Source of the DNA: Halalkalibacter oceani
Lineage (GTDB): Bacteria > Bacillota > Bacilli > Bacillales > Bacillaceae_D
Length of the DNA: 64,000 bases
Reading direction: 5' to 3'
NCBI RefSeq assembly: GCF_023715705.1
Contig: NZ_JAMBOS010000016.1
Span: 23,508-87,507, forward strand
Shown piece by piece: positions 61,522-64,000 of this stretch. The notes under the pieces were generated by a model. That model did no database searches. It was not told the origin of the DNA and saw only the letters and a list, made by a program, of their open reading frames with translations. The translations under genes and the position numbers were made by a program. Each line of letters starts with the position of its first letter. Position 1 is the stretch's first letter.

Positions 61522-62916
61522 CTACTCCATCTTCCTGAAGTGGAACAGACCGAGGGCGAGCCAGCCGGCCATGATGACGGCGGCGAAGCAGAGGAAGGCG
61601 ACAGGTCCAAAGGCGACGATTAACGGCACGGACGCAGCGGTGACGATTCCACCGCCGACAAAAATATCAAGCAGAAGCTGTTTGTAGCTGAACCCTTCCT
61701 TTGCTGGCGTTTCGTCATGGGCGTCGGCCAGCTTGATCAGCAAGAGGCCGGCCGCGCTCATTCCCATCGCCTGGCCGAGATCGCCAATCGCCCGTTCAAA
61801 CCAGTAATCCGGCATGATGCGCGGCGCAATAAACAGAAAGGCGACGACGTTCCAGGCGATTGCCGCTACGGACATGATGAGAAACGGCAGGAAGTAATCG
61901 CCTAATACAGAGAGGGACAACGTCGCGATCGCCGCGACAATTAACAGATCAAGCGCCAGTCCCTGAATGCGGTTGATCAGACCGCGGTCGAGAATGCTCC
62001 TCTTTACGAACTTGCTTACGATCAGCTGGACAATGACCGCCCCGACCATAGCCAGTGGAAAGAGAGGGAGATGAACAAGCAGTTCAATCGTGTCTCCCCA
62101 GAGCATCTCTTCGACGAAAATCAGTCCTTGTAGAATGACATAACCGACCGCGATCGCAATGCCGATGTAGGCGAAGTGAACGGTAAATGATTCAATGACT
62201 TCCGGACGGGTAGTTTGATGGCCGGCAGGAGCGTCCTCTTGGTTCTCCTGCTTGATCAGACCCTTTCTCTGTTCGGTTGAAATGTCATCAGGACTTTGCA
62301 GGACATCTGTTTTGCCGTTACGCGCCCCCCAATTCAGCAAAATCATCCCAAGGACGACTCCGGACAGCACCCCGATTGTCGCTAAGCCAACAGCGAGGTC
62401 CCTGCCCTCCTCAAAGCCGACCGCAGAAAATGTGCCGGATAAGCCGGCGGCGGTTCCGTGGCCGCCGACAAAGCTGATCTCCAGCAGCGCGCCGACAGCT
62501 GGGTTCATCCCGAGCAAAGGAATGAAAAGCAGCAGGGCAAGCAGTGAGCCGACGACATACTGCCCCCATGAGAGAATGTGGGCGAACGTCACTTGCGGGC
62601 CGGAAATCCGCCATATTTTTTTTAGCGAAGGAATCGTTTTGCCGAGAAACAAGGAAGCAAAAATAACGCTGATCAAAAGCTCGGGCAGCGTTTCCCAAAC
62701 GGCAATCATCGCTTCCGGAAACAGGCCGCCTTCGTCAAACAGATGAAAGAAGCGGCCGAGCACTTCCGGACCGAGGAGTAAGCCGAGCAGACCGGCGATG
62801 ATCGAGCTCGGGATAAAGATTGTCTGCAAAAACGGCGTGAACACACGTATCCATTTGCCGATGATTAACAAGATACCTAGAATAATAAAGCTGAATCCGA
62901 CGACTTCTGGTGACAT
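61522..62916 (-). CDS. GltS-type sodium/glutamate symporter
   Basis: A 464-residue integral membrane protein of the ESS family with about 12 hydrophobic segments in two inverted halves. IPSSIIAGLLGLLLGPEVLG, SFVGGHGTAAGLSGTFSAVGF (the pore-loop motif) and AMGMSAAGLLLIKLADAHDETPA are typical. GAGGAGG precedes the ATG. It is an Na+-coupled transporter of glutamate or related anions and is transcribed alone. Confidence 0.88.
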   Translation of the reverse strand: MSPEVVGFSFIILGILLIIGKWIRVFTPFLQTIFIPSSIIAGLLGLLLGPEVLGRFFHLFDEGGLFPEAMIAVWETLPELLISVIFASLFLGKTIPSLKKIWRISGPQVTFAHILSWGQYVVGSLLALLLFIPLLGMNPAVGALLEISFVGGHGTAAGLSGTFSAVGFEEGRDLAVGLATIGVLSGVVLGMILLNWGARNGKTDVLQSPDDISTEQRKGLIKQENQEDAPAGHQTTRPEVIESFTVHFAYIGIAIAVGYVILQGLIFVEEMLWGDTIELLVHLPLFPLAMVGAVIVQLIVSKFVKRSILDRGLINRIQGLALDLLIVAAIATLSLSVLGDYFLPFLIMSVAAIAWNVVAFLFIAPRIMPDYWFERAIGDLGQAMGMSAAGLLLIKLADAHDETPAKEGFSYKQLLLDIFVGGGIVTAASVPLIVAFGPVAFLCFAAVIMAGWLALGLFHFRKME

Positions 62917-63185
62917 AGGGGCATTTGTCCTCCTCTTTGGTTATTACTACACTGATAACCATGAAACTATCATTTAAAACCTCGACGGGAAATGATCAGC
63001 AGGCGAAAAGAGGCGAAGTCAGCTTCGGGGAGCGGCGCTGTGCACATTGGTAAGAGCACCGGATAAATGTGAACCTCGCCCTTTGTGTTGGGATCTGTTG
63101 CATTTTCCGCCTGCTTATGGTCTAATTTAGGTAGCTACTTTTTATACCTTTTTGTTTAGAAAGTAAATGCAGGAGGTGCATCACG

Positions 63186-63782
63186 ATGGACGTATTGGAA
63201 GCAATTCGCTCCCGCAGAAGTATTGGACTTGTGAAAGAGGACCCGCTCGATAAAGAAACGATCGCGAAAATTATTGAAGCTGGGACGTGGGCTCCGAGCC
63301 ATTACCGGACCGAGCCGTGGCATTTTTTCGTTATGGAAGGGAAAGCAAGAAAAGCGCTTGGGAAAGCTCTCGTTAAGATCGCTTTGGAAGAAATGGACGA
63401 TCCAATGACTGAAGCAAATCAGAAGAAAGTAGAGAAGGTCGCCGAAAAACCATTTCGTGCGCCTGTGATCATCGCCGTTGCGGTCCGTCCAAGCGACAAT
63501 CCGAGAGCGCTGAAGCTGGAGGAGGCAGGTGCGGTCTACGCGGCCATTCAAAATATGCTTCTTGCTGCGCATGGACTCGGCGTTGCCGGATATTGGCGGA
63601 CCGGCGCGCCAGCGTATCATCCGACGATGAAAAAGCTGTTCGGCCTAGCCGATCATGAATACATTGCCGGCTTTCTCTATTTTGGCTATCCAAAACGTGA
63701 GCCGCATGAAGGGAAACGCCGCCCGATCAATGAAGTAACGACCTGGCTGGCGGAAGAAGATGAGTTTGAAGCATTGATATAG
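63186..63782 (+). CDS. nitroreductase family protein
   Basis: A 198-residue FMN-dependent oxidoreductase. The N-terminal AIRSRRSI, the WAPSHYRTEPWHFFV stretch and LLAAHGLGVAGYWRTGAPAY are family marks; FLYFGYPKREP is near the C-terminus. AGGAGGTG precedes the ATG. It resembles YdjA/TM1586-type small nitroreductases that act as dimers on quinones or nitro compounds. Monocistronic. Confidence 0.9.
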   Translation: MDVLEAIRSRRSIGLVKEDPLDKETIAKIIEAGTWAPSHYRTEPWHFFVMEGKARKALGKALVKIALEEMDDPMTEANQKKVEKVAEKPFRAPVIIAVAVRPSDNPRALKLEEAGAVYAAIQNMLLAAHGLGVAGYWRTGAPAYHPTMKKLFGLADHEYIAGFLYFGYPKREPHEGKRRPINEVTTWLAEEDEFEALI

Positions 63783-63800
63783 AAGCTTTTCATAAATCGG

Positions 63801-63832
63801 CGGGGTGTGCCAAATTGGCGCACCTCGTTTTG
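63801..63832 (+). terminator. terminator after the nitroreductase gene
   Basis: CGGGGTGTGCC pairs with GGCGCACCTCG and is followed by TTTT. Confidence 0.75.
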
Positions 63833-63873
63833 CTGTTTTCAGCTAAAATGAACACATTACATAAATTTTTTTG

Positions 63874-63919
63874 AAAAAAAACTTAGACGGCACAACTAAC
63901 ACAATGGTTTAGTTGTGCC
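63874..63919 (-). terminator. terminator of a gene entering from the right
   Basis: GGCACAACTAA (63889-63899) pairs with TTTAGTTGTGCC (63908-63919). On the minus strand it is followed by a run of eight T, so it probably ends a minus-strand gene beyond the window edge. Confidence 0.55.
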
Positions 63920-64000
63920 TTAACCATTTGGTTTCAAGATTGTTTAAATATTCATTTGGTGCCTTCTTGAACCTTCTTTGTTTTGTATGTGTGTAAATAC

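Noticed and set aside
1..64000. CRISPR arrays, prophage, transposons or integrases
   Set aside because: No regularly spaced repeats, cas genes, phage structural genes, transposases or recombinases were seen on either strand.

Overview
The window looks like a chromosome segment of a low-to-mid G+C member of the Bacillaceae. Ribosome-binding sites are Bacillus-like (AGGAGG type), sigma-A promoters are near consensus, and the gene content (MtlA/MtlR/MtlD, Cls, GuaC, FusB/FBP-type EF-G binding protein, YxjB-like RlmA) is Bacillus-type. I see no rRNA, tRNA, CRISPR array, transposase or integrase. Genus-level assignment is inference.

Layout. 0-6.4 kb: a lipoprotein and the mannitol operon mtlA (IICBA fusion)-mtlR-mtlD with an MtlR-box-like site and a promoter. 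6.4-8.8 kb: LysE exporter, DJ-1/PfpI protein and a MerR-TipAS drug-sensing regulator. 8.88-10.2 kb: the most striking locus, a consensus promoter followed by a 14-codon leader peptide closely resembling the ErmD macrolide-stalling leader, then several hairpins/terminators and an RlmA-family 23S rRNA methyltransferase. 10.3-13.0 kb: thioredoxin-like protein and a cytochrome P450/TetR pair with a perfect 25-bp palindrome at the P450 promoter. 13.2-19.3 kb: ethanolamine module eutW-eutV-eutA-eutB-eutC without shell genes; eutA appears to start at a rare AUU codon. 19.5-23.1 kb: two-component system with a lipoprotein partner. 23.3-25.5 kb: aldo/keto reductase, DUF2087 regulator, GIY-YIG protein. 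25.7-30.3 kb: sigma-54 activator followed by a textbook -24/-12 promoter driving an Fe-alcohol dehydrogenase and a methylmalonate-semialdehyde-type dehydrogenase.

31-40.6 kb and 42.6-49.9 kb are two visibly AT-richer catabolic islands separated by higher-G+C core genes (fusB-like, guaC). Island 1: RpiR regulator, TRAP transporter (DctPQM), zinc dehydrogenase, DhnA-type aldolase, FGGY kinase, a PRPP-synthetase paralogue and a D-2-hydroxyacid dehydrogenase; two of its transcription units share an 18-bp promoter/operator word. Island 2: GntR regulator, LarA-like (DUF2088) protein, 5-dehydro-4-deoxyglucarate dehydratase, Ldh/AllD-type oxidoreductase and a TctCBA transporter. Both carry cre-like CcpA sites. 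They read as sugar-acid or polyol utilisation systems whose substrates cannot be named from sequence alone.

50-64 kb: a small CD3324-type HTH protein, a dCache chemoreceptor, a two-component system coupled to a LolD/FtsX-type ABC exporter, cardiolipin synthase, a lipoprotein, a retropepsin-like pair, a GltS-type symporter and a nitroreductase. Several intergenic regions hold dispersed hairpin repeats present in more than one copy and in opposite orientations.
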